This document shows, one piece after another, positions 8,422-17,639 of a stretch of 64,000 nt of DNA. A program made the translations under genes and the position numbers. Below the pieces are notes generated by a model that was given only the letters and a program-made list of their open reading frames with translations, did not search any database and was not told the DNA's origin. The stretch comes from AEGEAN-183 sp045563675. Its GTDB lineage: Bacteria; Pseudomonadota; Gammaproteobacteria; Magnimaribacterales; Magnimaribacteraceae. The stretch is taken from contig JBJLIX010000001.1 of assembly GCA_045563675.1 (NCBI GenBank), forward strand, positions 496,001-560,000, read 5' to 3'. Every line of letters begins with the position of its first letter. Position 1 is the first letter of the stretch.

Positions 8422-10010
8422 TATTTAACTTCTGGCTGCACTGTAAAACTATGATATGGAGGCGGCGAATCTAAAGTCCACTCAAGTCCCCAATCTTTGT
8501 TCTCTTCCCAAACTTCGTCGGTAGCTTTCTTTCCAGTTCTAATTGCTTTAATAACAATAAATAGCAAGAGTAATTGGGTGAATCCAAAAATGAATGCTCC
8601 AACTGAAACCATGGCGTTGAAATCTGCAAATTGCAGAGCGTAGTCAGGATATCTTCTTGGCATGCCTGCAAGCCCCACAAAATGCATGGGGAAGAAAGTG
8701 AGATTTACTGAGATAAAAGATAACCAAAAGTGAAGCTTGCCTAGAGTCTCGTCATACATATTTCCGGTCCACTTTGGTATCCAATAATAAACTCCAGCTA
8801 TGATCCCAAATAACGCTCCTGGAACAAGGACATAATGAAAGTGGGCTACAACAAAATAAGTGTCATGGTATTGGAAATCAGCAGGGACAATAGCTAACAT
8901 TAATCCTGAAAATCCACCAATAGTAAACAGAGCTACAAACGCTATAGCAAACAACATGGGCGTTTCAAAGCTAATTGACCCTTTGAACATAGTTGCTACC
9001 CAATTAAAAACCTTTACTCCTGTCGGTATTGCTATAAGCATTGTTGAATACATAAAGAAGAGCTCTCCAGCTAAAGGCATTCCTACTGTAAACATGTGGT
9101 GAGCCCATACAACAAAAGAAAGGATGGCTATAGAAGTTAGCGCGTAAACCATAGAAGAATATCCAAAAATGGGTTTTCTAGAGAATGTTTCTATTATGTG
9201 AGAAATAATACCAAAAGCAGGTAGTATCATTATGTAAACCTCTGGGTGACCAAAGAACCAAAAAATGTGCTGAAATAAAACTGGATCTCCACCTCCTGCA
9301 GCATCAAAAAAACTAGTGCCGAAATGGATGTCCATAAGCATCATAGTTACTGTCCCTGCTAAAACAGGCATAACCGCTATAAGTAGGTATGCCGTTATAA
9401 GCCAGCTCCACACAAATAAGGGCATTTTCATTAAAGTCATTCCGGGTGCTCTCATGTTTAGAATGGTTGTAATGATATTAATAGAGCCCAGAATTGAAGA
9501 AGCTCCCATTACGTGAACTGAAAATATAAAGAAAGTTACAGTGTCAGGTGCATAGGTTGTTGAAAGCGGAGCATAAAAAGTCCAACCAAAGTTTGGGCCT
9601 CCTGCGGGCATAAATAAAGTCGCAATTAAAATTCCAAATGCCATGGGTAATAACCAAAAGCTTAGGTTATTTAGCCTAGGTAGGGCCATATCTGGCGCAC
9701 CTATTTGCATAGGTATCATCCAATTAGCCAATCCAACAAAGGCCGGCATAATAACCCCAAAAACCATTATCAATCCATGGTTAGTGGTCATCTGGTTAAA
9801 GAACTCTGGTTGTACTATTTGTAATCCGGGCTCAAAAAGTTCCGCCCTAATAACCATGGCCATAGCACCACCAATGAATAGCATTAAAAAACTAAACCAA
9901 AGATATAAGGTACCAATATCCTTATGGTTTGTTGTAAATAACCATCTAGTCAGACCTTTAGCAGGCCCATGATGTCCGTGATCATCATGTGTTTCTACTA
10001 TTGTGCTCAT
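8421..10010 (-). CDS. ctaD: Cytochrome c oxidase subunit I (aa3 type)
   Basis: A 529-residue protein with twelve membrane helices and the full set of heme-copper oxidase motifs. The low-spin heme ligand lies in TTNHGLIMVFG, the CuB His and cross-linked Tyr in WFFGHPEVYIMILPAFGIISH, the two CuB histidines in VVWAHHMFTVG, and the heme a3/a ligands in HDTYFVVAHFHYVL. The E of GHPEVY marks a type A1 oxidase. It reduces oxygen to water and pumps protons. The N-terminus is His-rich (ETHDDHGHHGPAKG). Confidence 0.97.
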   Translation of the reverse strand: MSTIVETHDDHGHHGPAKGLTRWLFTTNHKDIGTLYLWFSFLMLFIGGAMAMVIRAELFEPGLQIVQPEFFNQMTTNHGLIMVFGVIMPAFVGLANWMIPMQIGAPDMALPRLNNLSFWLLPMAFGILIATLFMPAGGPNFGWTFYAPLSTTYAPDTVTFFIFSVHVMGASSILGSINIITTILNMRAPGMTLMKMPLFVWSWLITAYLLIAVMPVLAGTVTMMLMDIHFGTSFFDAAGGGDPVLFQHIFWFFGHPEVYIMILPAFGIISHIIETFSRKPIFGYSSMVYALTSIAILSFVVWAHHMFTVGMPLAGELFFMYSTMLIAIPTGVKVFNWVATMFKGSISFETPMLFAIAFVALFTIGGFSGLMLAIVPADFQYHDTYFVVAHFHYVLVPGALFGIIAGVYYWIPKWTGNMYDETLGKLHFWLSFISVNLTFFPMHFVGLAGMPRRYPDYALQFADFNAMVSVGAFIFGFTQLLLLFIVIKAIRTGKKATDEVWEENKDWGLEWTLDSPPPYHSFTVQPEVK

Positions 10011-10033
10011 CTTCTTTGACCTCTTTTTCTATT

Positions 10034-11182
10034 TTAAAGTTCTACTCTGTTTTTATATTCAACTATGTCTTTAGGCACAACTATTTCTCCATCTCCATTT
10101 TTTTCATTGCCCCAAGACTGTCTTGTGTAAGTTATAACTGCAGCCATATCAACTTCCGATAATTGCTGAGCAAAAGATTGCATGGCGGCTCCTTGCACTC
10201 CTTCCATTAATATTTCTATATTCCTCGCTTTCTCATTCATTACTATTTGGCTACCAACTAAAGATGGAAAAACCGGAGGCAAGCCCTGTCCGTTTTGTTG
10301 GTGACAGGCTACACAATTCTTTAAATAAACCCCTTCCCCCCTCTCAACTAATTCTTGCGTAGTCCAAACCTTTTCTGTGAGTAACACCTCTTCTTCTGCT
10401 AAAGCTATCTTCTCTGCTACCCAGGCGTCGTATTCTTCTTGCTCAACTGCTCTCACAACAACAGGCATAAAAGCATGCTTTATTCCACATAATTCAGTAC
10501 ACGCCCCTCTATAAATGCCCGGTTTAGGAACATTAGTCCAAGCTGTATTGATAAATCCAGGAATTGCGTCTTGCTTAACTGCGAAATCAGGTACCCACCA
10601 AGAATGGATAACATCATTTCCAGTAATTAAAAATCTTATTCTCTTGTTTATTGGTATAACCATAGGTTCATCAACTTCCGTAAGGTAAAGTTCTCCTTTA
10701 GGAATTTTATTGTCTATCTGTTCCTGGCTAGTGGATAAGTTACTAAAAAAACTTACGTCATCTTCAAGATAGGTATATTGCCACTTCCATTGATATCCAG
10801 TTACCAAGATATTGATATCGCCCTCTGTGTCATCGTATGCTTTTATCATTACCGTGGTTGAAGGTATAGCCATGCCAACAAGAATGACTGTAGCAGCTAC
10901 TGTCCAGAAGATCTCCAACCAAAAGTGATCATCAAATTTAGCTGGTTCTACTCCTGCTGATTTTCTGTACTTGATAAGCGAATAGAACATAATTCCAAAA
11001 ACTACAACCCCTATCCACACACAGATCCACATGATCAGCATATGCAAATCGAATATTTCTTTACTTACTTCTGTGACGCCCACAGTCATGTTGTAGTCTG
11101 AAGCTTCAGAAAATACTGAAGTAGGAAACAGAAAGAGAAGTGCAGATAAGAACTTCCCTGTAACCCTTGAAATTAATTTCAT
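10034..11182 (-). CDS. ctaC: Cytochrome c oxidase subunit II fused to a cytochrome c domain
   Basis: A 382-residue protein: signal peptide (about residues 1-25), two membrane helices, a CuA cupredoxin domain and a C-terminal cytochrome c domain. The CuA ligands are seen in VIHSWWVPDF and CTELCGIKHAFMPVVV. The heme c site is CVACHQQNGQGLPPVFPSL, with a Met later in EGVQGAAMQSFAQQLS as likely axial ligand. The fused domain (caa3-like) takes electrons from soluble cytochrome c. It is the first gene of the cox operon. Confidence 0.95.
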   Translation of the reverse strand: MKLISRVTGKFLSALLFLFPTSVFSEASDYNMTVGVTEVSKEIFDLHMLIMWICVWIGVVVFGIMFYSLIKYRKSAGVEPAKFDDHFWLEIFWTVAATVILVGMAIPSTTVMIKAYDDTEGDINILVTGYQWKWQYTYLEDDVSFFSNLSTSQEQIDNKIPKGELYLTEVDEPMVIPINKRIRFLITGNDVIHSWWVPDFAVKQDAIPGFINTAWTNVPKPGIYRGACTELCGIKHAFMPVVVRAVEQEEYDAWVAEKIALAEEEVLLTEKVWTTQELVERGEGVYLKNCVACHQQNGQGLPPVFPSLVGSQIVMNEKARNIEILMEGVQGAAMQSFAQQLSEVDMAAVITYTRQSWGNEKNGDGEIVVPKDIVEYKNRVEL

Positions 11183-11230
11183 AAATTCATTTATATTTTA
11201 GGTTGGCTGGCGCTTACACAGTCGGCGCGA

Positions 11231-11259
11231 ATTTTATCCTATGGGCTCTAAGCGAACAA
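11231..11259 (-). promoter_or_regulatory. Putative sigma70 promoter of the cytochrome oxidase operon
   Basis: On the minus strand a TTGTTC -35 box (11254-11259) and a TAAAAT -10 box (11231-11236) are 17 bases apart. They would give a leader of about 40 bases before the ctaC start. The 158-base gap between aroE and ctaC holds nothing else I can assign. The -35 box is only a partial match, so this is a candidate only. Confidence 0.4.
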
Positions 11260-11340
11260 CCAATATTATCAATCAGTACAAAATAATAATGGGGGCTAAA
11301 TTTTCATTTTAAAGATGTATTAATAGCAAAAATTCTTTTT

Positions 11341-12156
11341 TTAGAAACTATCTTTTATTGATTTTAATACTCTTAGTGGAGCAGGCTTTATTCCAGTCCA
11401 TATTTCAAAACTGGCTGCGGCTTGATTGACCAACATCCCTAAGCCATCTAGACACACCCCTATTCCTAATTCGTTTGCTATTTCACAAAAAGCTGTCTGC
11501 CCATCAGAATAATTTAAGTCGTATACCCAATTTATTCCTTTGAATAAATCTTTATTAAATTCAAAGCTTCCACCGTCCACACCAAAAGAGGTGGCATTGA
11601 TAATCCCCTGAATATCTTCTTTTGGAATATCTTTTTCTTTTACAGCCTTTAATTCCACTTTGCTATTCTTAAACTTATTTACCAAATCCAATGATTTGTC
11701 GAATGTTCTGTTAATAACAAACACTTTATTTGGTTTCATTCCCAAAAGACTAGGGACAATAGATTGAGCGGCTCCTCCTGCTCCTAGGATTATAAAATTA
11801 CATTTCTCCAAGGAAATTTTATTATTTGTAAAGTCCCTTACAAGGCCTAAGCCGTCAGTTGAGTCTGCACATATATTCTGTCCCTCCTTCCACAGGGTAT
11901 TGACTGCTTTAGTTTGATTTCCAAGCTCACTAACCTTGTCTGCAAAATTATAGGCAAGTCCCTTAAGCGGTAGGGTCACATTTAGTCCTTCATAGCCTTC
12001 TTTAAATAGCTTATTGGTTTGAGAAGTAAAACTTTTTGGATCTACTTCAATGGCTTCATAAGATATTTCTATCCCTGCCTCTTTTGCGAATTCAAGATGA
12101 ATTCTAGGGGAAAGGCTGTGCTTAATTGGCTTGCCTATAACTGCAAATTTTTTCAT
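11341..12156 (-). CDS. aroE: Shikimate dehydrogenase (NADP+)
   Basis: A 271-residue enzyme of aromatic amino acid synthesis that reduces 3-dehydroshikimate with NADPH. The substrate-binding start GKPIKHSLSPRIHLEFAKE, the catalytic Lys in NVTLPLKGLAYNFAD, the nucleotide loop ILGAGGAAQSI and the NRTFDKS segment that selects NADP are all present. The C-terminal GLGMLVNQAAASFEIWTG is intact. It is 7 bases downstream of tsaC, in an aroE-tsaC-purE block read on the minus strand. Confidence 0.95.
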   Translation of the reverse strand: MKKFAVIGKPIKHSLSPRIHLEFAKEAGIEISYEAIEVDPKSFTSQTNKLFKEGYEGLNVTLPLKGLAYNFADKVSELGNQTKAVNTLWKEGQNICADSTDGLGLVRDFTNNKISLEKCNFIILGAGGAAQSIVPSLLGMKPNKVFVINRTFDKSLDLVNKFKNSKVELKAVKEKDIPKEDIQGIINATSFGVDGGSFEFNKDLFKGINWVYDLNYSDGQTAFCEIANELGIGVCLDGLGMLVNQAAASFEIWTGIKPAPLRVLKSIKDSF

Positions 12157-12163
12157 AACCCCA

Positions 12164-12697
12164 TTATTTTCTAATCCATTTTTCTGTTTGGATGTCTTGG
12201 ATGGGGGTACCTTTTCTTAAGGATCCTAACTCCCCCCCTATTATTGAAACATCTTTAAAAATTCTTTTAACTTCTTCTTTTGTTGAAGATGGACTCTCTC
12301 CTTGAAGGTTGGCAGAAGAAGAGACGATAGCACCCTGGAAATCTTCGCAAATTAATTTAAGAACAGGGTGTTCGGTAAGCCTCAGGGCTACGCTAGTAAA
12401 TTCTCCCCTTATCCATTTAGGTGCGGTTTTGGTAGGAACCACCCAGGTGTGAGGGCCAGGCCATTTTGTCATTAGCTTCTTTTTATATTTCTTTAAATCT
12501 ATATATGTCTCCATTTGACGTACATTGCTAGCGACTAAAATAAGCCCTTTATCCATAGGTCTTTTTTTCAAATTTAATAACTTTAAAACTGCTTCTTTGT
12601 TTCTAGGGTCGCATCCCAAGCCCCAAACTCCTTCCGAGGGATATGCAATAACCTTACCCAGCCTTAGGTCATTTAAAGCTTCCTTAAAGCCTTCCAT
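12164..12697 (-). CDS. tsaC: L-threonylcarbamoyladenylate synthase (YrdC/Sua5 family, short form)
   Basis: A 177-residue YrdC-domain protein without the Sua5 C-terminal extension, the form usual in gammaproteobacteria. Landmarks are IAYPSEGVWGLGCDPRN, LKKRPMDKGLILVAS, WPGPHTWVVPT and AIVSSSANLQGESPS. It makes threonylcarbamoyl-AMP for the t6A37 modification of tRNAs. A tsaC-like gene next to aroE is the Pseudomonas and E. coli arrangement. Confidence 0.93.
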   Translation of the reverse strand: MEGFKEALNDLRLGKVIAYPSEGVWGLGCDPRNKEAVLKLLNLKKRPMDKGLILVASNVRQMETYIDLKKYKKKLMTKWPGPHTWVVPTKTAPKWIRGEFTSVALRLTEHPVLKLICEDFQGAIVSSSANLQGESPSSTKEEVKRIFKDVSIIGGELGSLRKGTPIQDIQTEKWIRK

Positions 12698-12700
12698 CTT

Positions 12701-13195
12701 TTAGCTGTCTGAGAGCTTCTTATTAGTCTCTTGGACTTGTTTCTTATTTAACTCTCTAATGGAGGTTAGGCTTTCAGCAATCTCCTTATATTTTAGGGAG
12801 AGAATTTGGGCTGCTAAATAGCCTGCATTAGCTGCACCTGCCGATCCAACTGCAACTGTAGCCACCGGTATCCCTTTTGGCATCTGTACAGTAGAAAGAA
12901 GAGAGTCAAAACCATTAAGAGGCCCGCCATCTCCGGGTATGCCTATGACTGGTTTTACAGTTTTTGAAGCTATAGCCCCAGCTAAGTGAGCAGCTAATCC
13001 TGCTATAGCTATGTAAATTTCAGTGCCCCCTTCCTCACTTCTTTGAATATGATCATGTAATAAATCTGGAGTCCTATGCGCAGAAAAAACATTAATTGAG
13101 TAGCCTATATTGATAGTCTTTAAAACATCACCACACTTGTTTGCTAGATCCAAGTCTGATTCTGAACCGATAATTATTGAAACTTTAGCTGTCAT
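12701..13195 (-). CDS. purE: 5-(carboxyamino)imidazole ribonucleotide mutase
   Basis: A 164-residue PurE of class I. The substrate loop IIGSESDLDLANKC is followed by SAHRTPDLLHDHI with the catalytic His, IAIAGLAAHLAGAIASKTVKPVIGIP, and VATVAVGSAGAANAGYLAAQIL. It converts N5-CAIR to CAIR in purine synthesis. purK is not adjacent. It starts 72 bases from the divergently oriented def gene, so that gap probably holds promoters for both. Confidence 0.95.
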   Translation of the reverse strand: MTAKVSIIIGSESDLDLANKCGDVLKTINIGYSINVFSAHRTPDLLHDHIQRSEEGGTEIYIAIAGLAAHLAGAIASKTVKPVIGIPGDGGPLNGFDSLLSTVQMPKGIPVATVAVGSAGAANAGYLAAQILSLKYKEIAESLTSIRELNKKQVQETNKKLSDS

Positions 13196-13267
13196 CTTTT
13201 ATTCCCATCTTTTATTACCTAAGAAAATATATATTTTAATATAATCTTGGAAGTTAAAATATATGTA

Positions 13268-13774
13268 ATGGCTGTATTAAATATACTTATTTTTCCAGAC
13301 CAAAGACTTAGAACAGTAGCTTCAGAGGTCGTTCATATAGACAATAGTATAAAAACACTAACCTCAGACCTATTAGAGACTATGTATAAAGGCAATGGTA
13401 TTGGACTTTCTGCTACCCAAGTTAATATACATAAAAGAATAATGGTAATAGATGTAAGCGAAGAAAAGGACTCTCCTTTGGTTTTAATAAATCCAATAAT
13501 TAAAATAGTTGATCCAGAAGAGCAACCCTATAACGAAGGCTGTTTGTCTGTACCAGGTTTTTATGAGGAAGTAGAAAGACCAAAGGAAATAGAAGTCACT
13601 GCATTGAGCCCAGAGGGTAAGAAGTTTTCTTTAAATGCTTCGGGCATTTTATCTGTGGCTATTCAGCACGAAATGGACCATTTAGATGGAAAAATATTTG
13701 TAGACTTTCTGTCTGTGCTAAAAAGAGAAAGAATTAAGAAGAAGCTTAAAAAGGTTTTAAGGAGCCAAGATTAA
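13268..13774 (+). CDS. def: Peptide deformylase
   Basis: A 168-residue enzyme starting at ATG 13268, giving the usual MAVLNILIFPDQRLRTVA; an upstream TTG at 13247 would add 7 residues with no family match. All three motifs are present: GIGLSATQV, EGCLSVPGF and the metal site QHEMDHLDG (HExxH). It removes the formyl group from new proteins, working after fmt, which starts one base after the def stop. Confidence 0.95.
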   Translation: MAVLNILIFPDQRLRTVASEVVHIDNSIKTLTSDLLETMYKGNGIGLSATQVNIHKRIMVIDVSEEKDSPLVLINPIIKIVDPEEQPYNEGCLSVPGFYEEVERPKEIEVTALSPEGKKFSLNASGILSVAIQHEMDHLDGKIFVDFLSVLKRERIKKKLKKVLRSQD

Positions 13775-13775
13775 G

Positions 13776-14720
13776 ATGAAAATTATTTTTGCTGGCACAC
13801 CTTCTTTCTCTTCCTTTCACTTAGGTCTGTTGATCAATAGTCATTATGAAGTGCCTGCTGTCTTTACTCAGCCAGACCGTAAATCTGGGAGAGGAAAAAA
13901 GGTAGCACCCTCAAGTGTAAAATTATTAGCAGAGAAAAACAAAATTCCTGTTCTGCAACCCTTAAATCTAGGCCCCAAGGAAGAGGTACTTGAAAATATA
14001 AAGATAATTAAACCTGACTTAATGCTTGTAGTTGCTTATGGAATTATCCTTAATAAAGAAGTTCTTAATTTACCTAAATACGGCTGTATTAATGTCCATG
14101 CTTCAATACTTCCCAGATGGAGGGGCGCTGCTCCAATTGAAAGATCTATTATTAACGGAGACAAAAAAGGTGGGATAAGTTTTATGAAAATGAATGAGGG
14201 ACTTGATACAGGACCTGTTCTTAAGTCCTTTGATTGCGAAATATCAGTAGATGAAACTTCCGAAACTCTAGAAAAAAAATATCTTTCTCTTAGTAAAGAT
14301 AACCTAATAGGTTTTCTAGACAATTTTTTTAAAAATGAAGTTAAAGAACATAAACAGAACGAGTCTATGGCGACTTATGCTGACAAAATAGATAAGAATG
14401 AAACTAAAATAAAATGGGATTTAGAAGAAGCTGAATTTATAGAAAGGAAGGTAAGGGCTTTCTACCCAAAGTATGGGGCATTCTCTTTTTTAGGAGATAT
14501 AAGAATAAAAATTCTAAAATCAGAGTTATCCAGCTGCCCTGTAAAGCTAAATCCCGGAGAAGTTTTCATCTCAGATATTTCTGATTTTTTTGTGGGCTGC
14601 AAGAACTCAAGTACTCTAAAAATAAAAGAACTTCAAGCTGAAGGGAAAAATCCAACTATTGCTTCAGAGTTTGTTAAAGGAAACAAAGATAAGATTCTAA
14701 ATTTAAAAAAATTTCACTAA
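13776..14720 (+). CDS. fmt: Methionyl-tRNA formyltransferase
   Basis: A 314-residue enzyme that formylates the initiator Met-tRNA. It has the N-terminal IIFAGTPSFSSFHL, the folate-site core NVHASILPRWRGAAPIERSIINGD and GISFMKMNEGLDTGPVL, and then a C-terminal OB-like domain. It is coupled to def (one-base gap). In related genomes rsmB follows fmt; here trkA follows after a 76-base gap. Confidence 0.95.
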   Translation: MKIIFAGTPSFSSFHLGLLINSHYEVPAVFTQPDRKSGRGKKVAPSSVKLLAEKNKIPVLQPLNLGPKEEVLENIKIIKPDLMLVVAYGIILNKEVLNLPKYGCINVHASILPRWRGAAPIERSIINGDKKGGISFMKMNEGLDTGPVLKSFDCEISVDETSETLEKKYLSLSKDNLIGFLDNFFKNEVKEHKQNESMATYADKIDKNETKIKWDLEEAEFIERKVRAFYPKYGAFSFLGDIRIKILKSELSSCPVKLNPGEVFISDISDFFVGCKNSSTLKIKELQAEGKNPTIASEFVKGNKDKILNLKKFH

Positions 14721-14796
14721 GCTCTTGAAAATTAATAGTAAGGATTGCAAATAGGTTTATAATCCGGATAAATTGATTTCCGGGAAGGAAACTTAT

Positions 14797-16167
14797 TTGA
14801 AGATAATTATTCTTGGATCAGGAACAGTAGGTAGTACTTTAGCTACTTTGTTGTCTCAAGAGGACAACGACTTGACTGTGGTAGATCAGGATCCTGTTTC
14901 ACTTCACCATCTAGAAGAAGAAGCAGATATAAAAACCATAACTGGAAGTTGCAGTTTTCCAAATAATTTAGTTAATGCGGGTATAAAGGAAGCCGATATG
15001 GTAGTTGCTGTTACTGGAAGTGATGAAATTAATATAGTTTCATGTCTAATTTCTAAAGTCTTGTCACCCCAAGTAAAAACTATTGCGAGAATTAGAGAAG
15101 GCTCTTACTTAAAAGAGAAAACTAAAAAGGCAATTGAAGAAGGAGTAATTCCTGTTGACATAGTGGTGAGTCCGGAAAGACTAATTACCAACCATATACA
15201 GGCCCTAATAGAAACACCCGGATCCCTTCAAGTACTAGAGTTTGGCGAAGGGCTTCTTCACCTCGTAGGTGTAAGGGCTGTAAAGGGAGGCCCTTTAATT
15301 AACCATGAAATAGGGGATCTAAAAAAACACATGCCGAATGTAGATACTAGAGTTGCAGCTATTTTTAGAGGAAAAGGGGCAATAATTCCTCAAGGAAATA
15401 CTACAGTTTTAGCTGGAGACGAAGTTTTCTTTATTGCAAGAAAGAAAGATGCAAGAAAGGTAATTAATGAAATGAGGACCAAAGAAGATCCCTACAAGTA
15501 TATTGTAATTGCAGGTGGAGGAAGGATTGGAAGCAATTTAGCAGCTCAAATAGAGAAAAACCACAATGTCAAAATTATTGAAGAAAATCACGATAAGGCA
15601 AAACTTTTATCAGAGAAATTAGAAAGTTCTACTGTTTTAGAAGGCAACGTATCTGATAAGACCCTTCTGCATGAAGAAAATATAGAAAGTTGTGACGTAT
15701 TTGTTGCTGTTACAAACGACGATGAAGCAAATGTAATGTCTTGTATGCTAGCAAAGGAGATGGGAGCCCATAAAGCGATAGCTCTTATAAATAATGAAGC
15801 TTATGTAGATCTGGTTCAAGGAAAAGGCATAGATGTAGCTATAGCGCCATCTCAAATTACTATAGGTACTTTTCTGTCTGAACTAGCAGGCGAAGATGTT
15901 GTAAAAGTTCATTCTCTTAGAAGAGGTGCAGCAGAAGCTATTGAGACCCTGGTAAGAAGGTCTAATAACGGTAAAGATGATGTTGTAGGTAAAGAATTAG
16001 GAACTATTGAACTTCCTGTGGGGGCAACAATTGGTGCTATAATCCGTAAAAATAAAGCTAAAATCGCTCATGATGATGTTAAATTACGAGAAAATGATCA
16101 TGTTATTCTTTTCTTGACGGACAAAAATCTTCTAAGTCAAGTTCAGCAAATATTCTCACCTTCTTAG
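14797..16167 (+). CDS. trkA: Trk potassium uptake system, NAD-binding subunit TrkA
   Basis: A 456-residue cytoplasmic subunit with two RCK repeats. Each has a Rossmann GxGxxG (IILGSGTVGSTLATLL at the start and VIAGGGRIGSNLAAQI near residue 240) and an RCK-C domain. The start is TTG 14797, preceded by a good GGAAGGA ribosome site 8 to 14 bases upstream; a further TTG at 14773 would precede that site. Length fits the usual 458 residues. It gates the TrkH channel encoded 10 bases downstream. Confidence 0.94.
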   Translation: MKIIILGSGTVGSTLATLLSQEDNDLTVVDQDPVSLHHLEEEADIKTITGSCSFPNNLVNAGIKEADMVVAVTGSDEINIVSCLISKVLSPQVKTIARIREGSYLKEKTKKAIEEGVIPVDIVVSPERLITNHIQALIETPGSLQVLEFGEGLLHLVGVRAVKGGPLINHEIGDLKKHMPNVDTRVAAIFRGKGAIIPQGNTTVLAGDEVFFIARKKDARKVINEMRTKEDPYKYIVIAGGGRIGSNLAAQIEKNHNVKIIEENHDKAKLLSEKLESSTVLEGNVSDKTLLHEENIESCDVFVAVTNDDEANVMSCMLAKEMGAHKAIALINNEAYVDLVQGKGIDVAIAPSQITIGTFLSELAGEDVVKVHSLRRGAAEAIETLVRRSNNGKDDVVGKELGTIELPVGATIGAIIRKNKAKIAHDDVKLRENDHVILFLTDKNLLSQVQQIFSPS

Positions 16168-16177
16168 AAATAATAAA

Positions 16178-17629
16178 ATGAATCTTTTATATACCACAAG
16201 AATACTTGGTATTCTTCTAATGGTATTTAGCTCTGCCCAAATTTTACCTGCTTGTATCGCATTTTACTATTCAGAAACATCATTAATATATGTTTTTCTT
16301 TATACACTCTTAGCTACGTTTGTTTGCGGTTTTTTTCTTTATTTAATAAGCAGTAATAGAAAAGAGGACCTTAGAACTAAGGATGGCTTCATAATAACAG
16401 TACTGTTTTGGTTTGTTTTAGCACTTTTCGGATCATTTCCCTTCTATTTCACGGATGTTATCAACATTTCTTATATAGATGCACTATTTGAATCCATTTC
16501 TGGGCTAACAACAACAGGTGCTACAGTATTAACGGGTCTAGATGATATGCCTAGATCTTTACTCTTCTATAGACAATTACTTCAATGGCTTGGAGGAATG
16601 GGAATAATAGTATTGGCTGTAGCAGTCTTACCCTTACTGGGAATAGGTGGAATGCAACTTTATAAGGCAGAAACACCAGGACCTTTAAAAGATTCGAAGC
16701 TAACTCCCAGAATTACTGAAACTGCCAAAGCCCTATGGTACGTATACCTCACAATGACTATAGCATGCGCATGCTTATATGCTTGGTTTGGAATGTCCGT
16801 ATATGATGCTATATGCCATGCATTTTCTACAGTATCCATAGGGGGCTTTTCTACTCATGACGATAGCTTTGGTTATTTTTCTCAAGAATCTATAAGGTGG
16901 ACAGCAGTTATTTTTATGGTTATTGCTGGTATGAACTTTGGACTTCACTACATAGCTTGGAGCAAAAGAAGAATACTCCACTATTTTTATGATTCTGAAG
17001 TTAAGGCCTACTTTTTTATATTGATTACTGCTTTTCTGCTGACTTATATAACTCTCAGCCTCAATTTGGAAAATTTTGATGGAGTGTTAATACAGGAAAG
17101 TGTTTTTCAGGTTGTTTCTATAGCCACTACAACTGGGTTTCTTACAGCAAATTACGCTAACTGGCCTCTATTTGTTCCTATGTTGCTTCTATTTGCAGCT
17201 TTCATAGGAGCTTGTGCAGGATCTACGGGTGGAGGAATCAAAGTTATTAGAACATTGATTTTAGCAAAACAAAGTGCATCAGAAATAACGAAGATAATTC
17301 ATCCAAACGCAGTAACATCAGTAAAAGTTGGAAAAAAGGCAATTGATTCTAGGGTAGCAGAATCTATATGGGGCTTCTTTTCAATATATGTTATTGTATT
17401 TATTATTCTTTTTATGTTTTTATTGGCTCAAGGAAATGATTTTATCACTTCATTTTCTGCTGTTGGAGCAACCATTAACAATCTTGGGCCAGGACTAGGA
17501 GAAGTCTCAACTAATTACCAGTCTTTGTCAGATCTATCTAAATCAGGGCTTTGTTTGGCTATGATTTTAGGAAGATTAGAGATATTCACTCTTTTAGTCC
17601 TTTTCACGCCTGCTTTTTGGAAAAATTAA
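16178..17629 (+). CDS. trkH: Trk potassium uptake system, membrane channel TrkH
   Basis: A 483-residue membrane protein built of four M1-P-M2 units. The selectivity-filter loops are visible as SGLTTTGATVLTG, STVSIGGFSTHDDSF, SIATTTGFLTANY and GATINNLGPGLG, and the conserved GACAGSTGGGIKVIR lies between the third and fourth units. It transports K+ with TrkA. The pair is likely one operon. Confidence 0.95.
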   Translation: MNLLYTTRILGILLMVFSSAQILPACIAFYYSETSLIYVFLYTLLATFVCGFFLYLISSNRKEDLRTKDGFIITVLFWFVLALFGSFPFYFTDVINISYIDALFESISGLTTTGATVLTGLDDMPRSLLFYRQLLQWLGGMGIIVLAVAVLPLLGIGGMQLYKAETPGPLKDSKLTPRITETAKALWYVYLTMTIACACLYAWFGMSVYDAICHAFSTVSIGGFSTHDDSFGYFSQESIRWTAVIFMVIAGMNFGLHYIAWSKRRILHYFYDSEVKAYFFILITAFLLTYITLSLNLENFDGVLIQESVFQVVSIATTTGFLTANYANWPLFVPMLLLFAAFIGACAGSTGGGIKVIRTLILAKQSASEITKIIHPNAVTSVKVGKKAIDSRVAESIWGFFSIYVIVFIILFMFLLAQGNDFITSFSAVGATINNLGPGLGEVSTNYQSLSDLSKSGLCLAMILGRLEIFTLLVLFTPAFWKN

Positions 17630-17639
17630 TACAAAGAGC

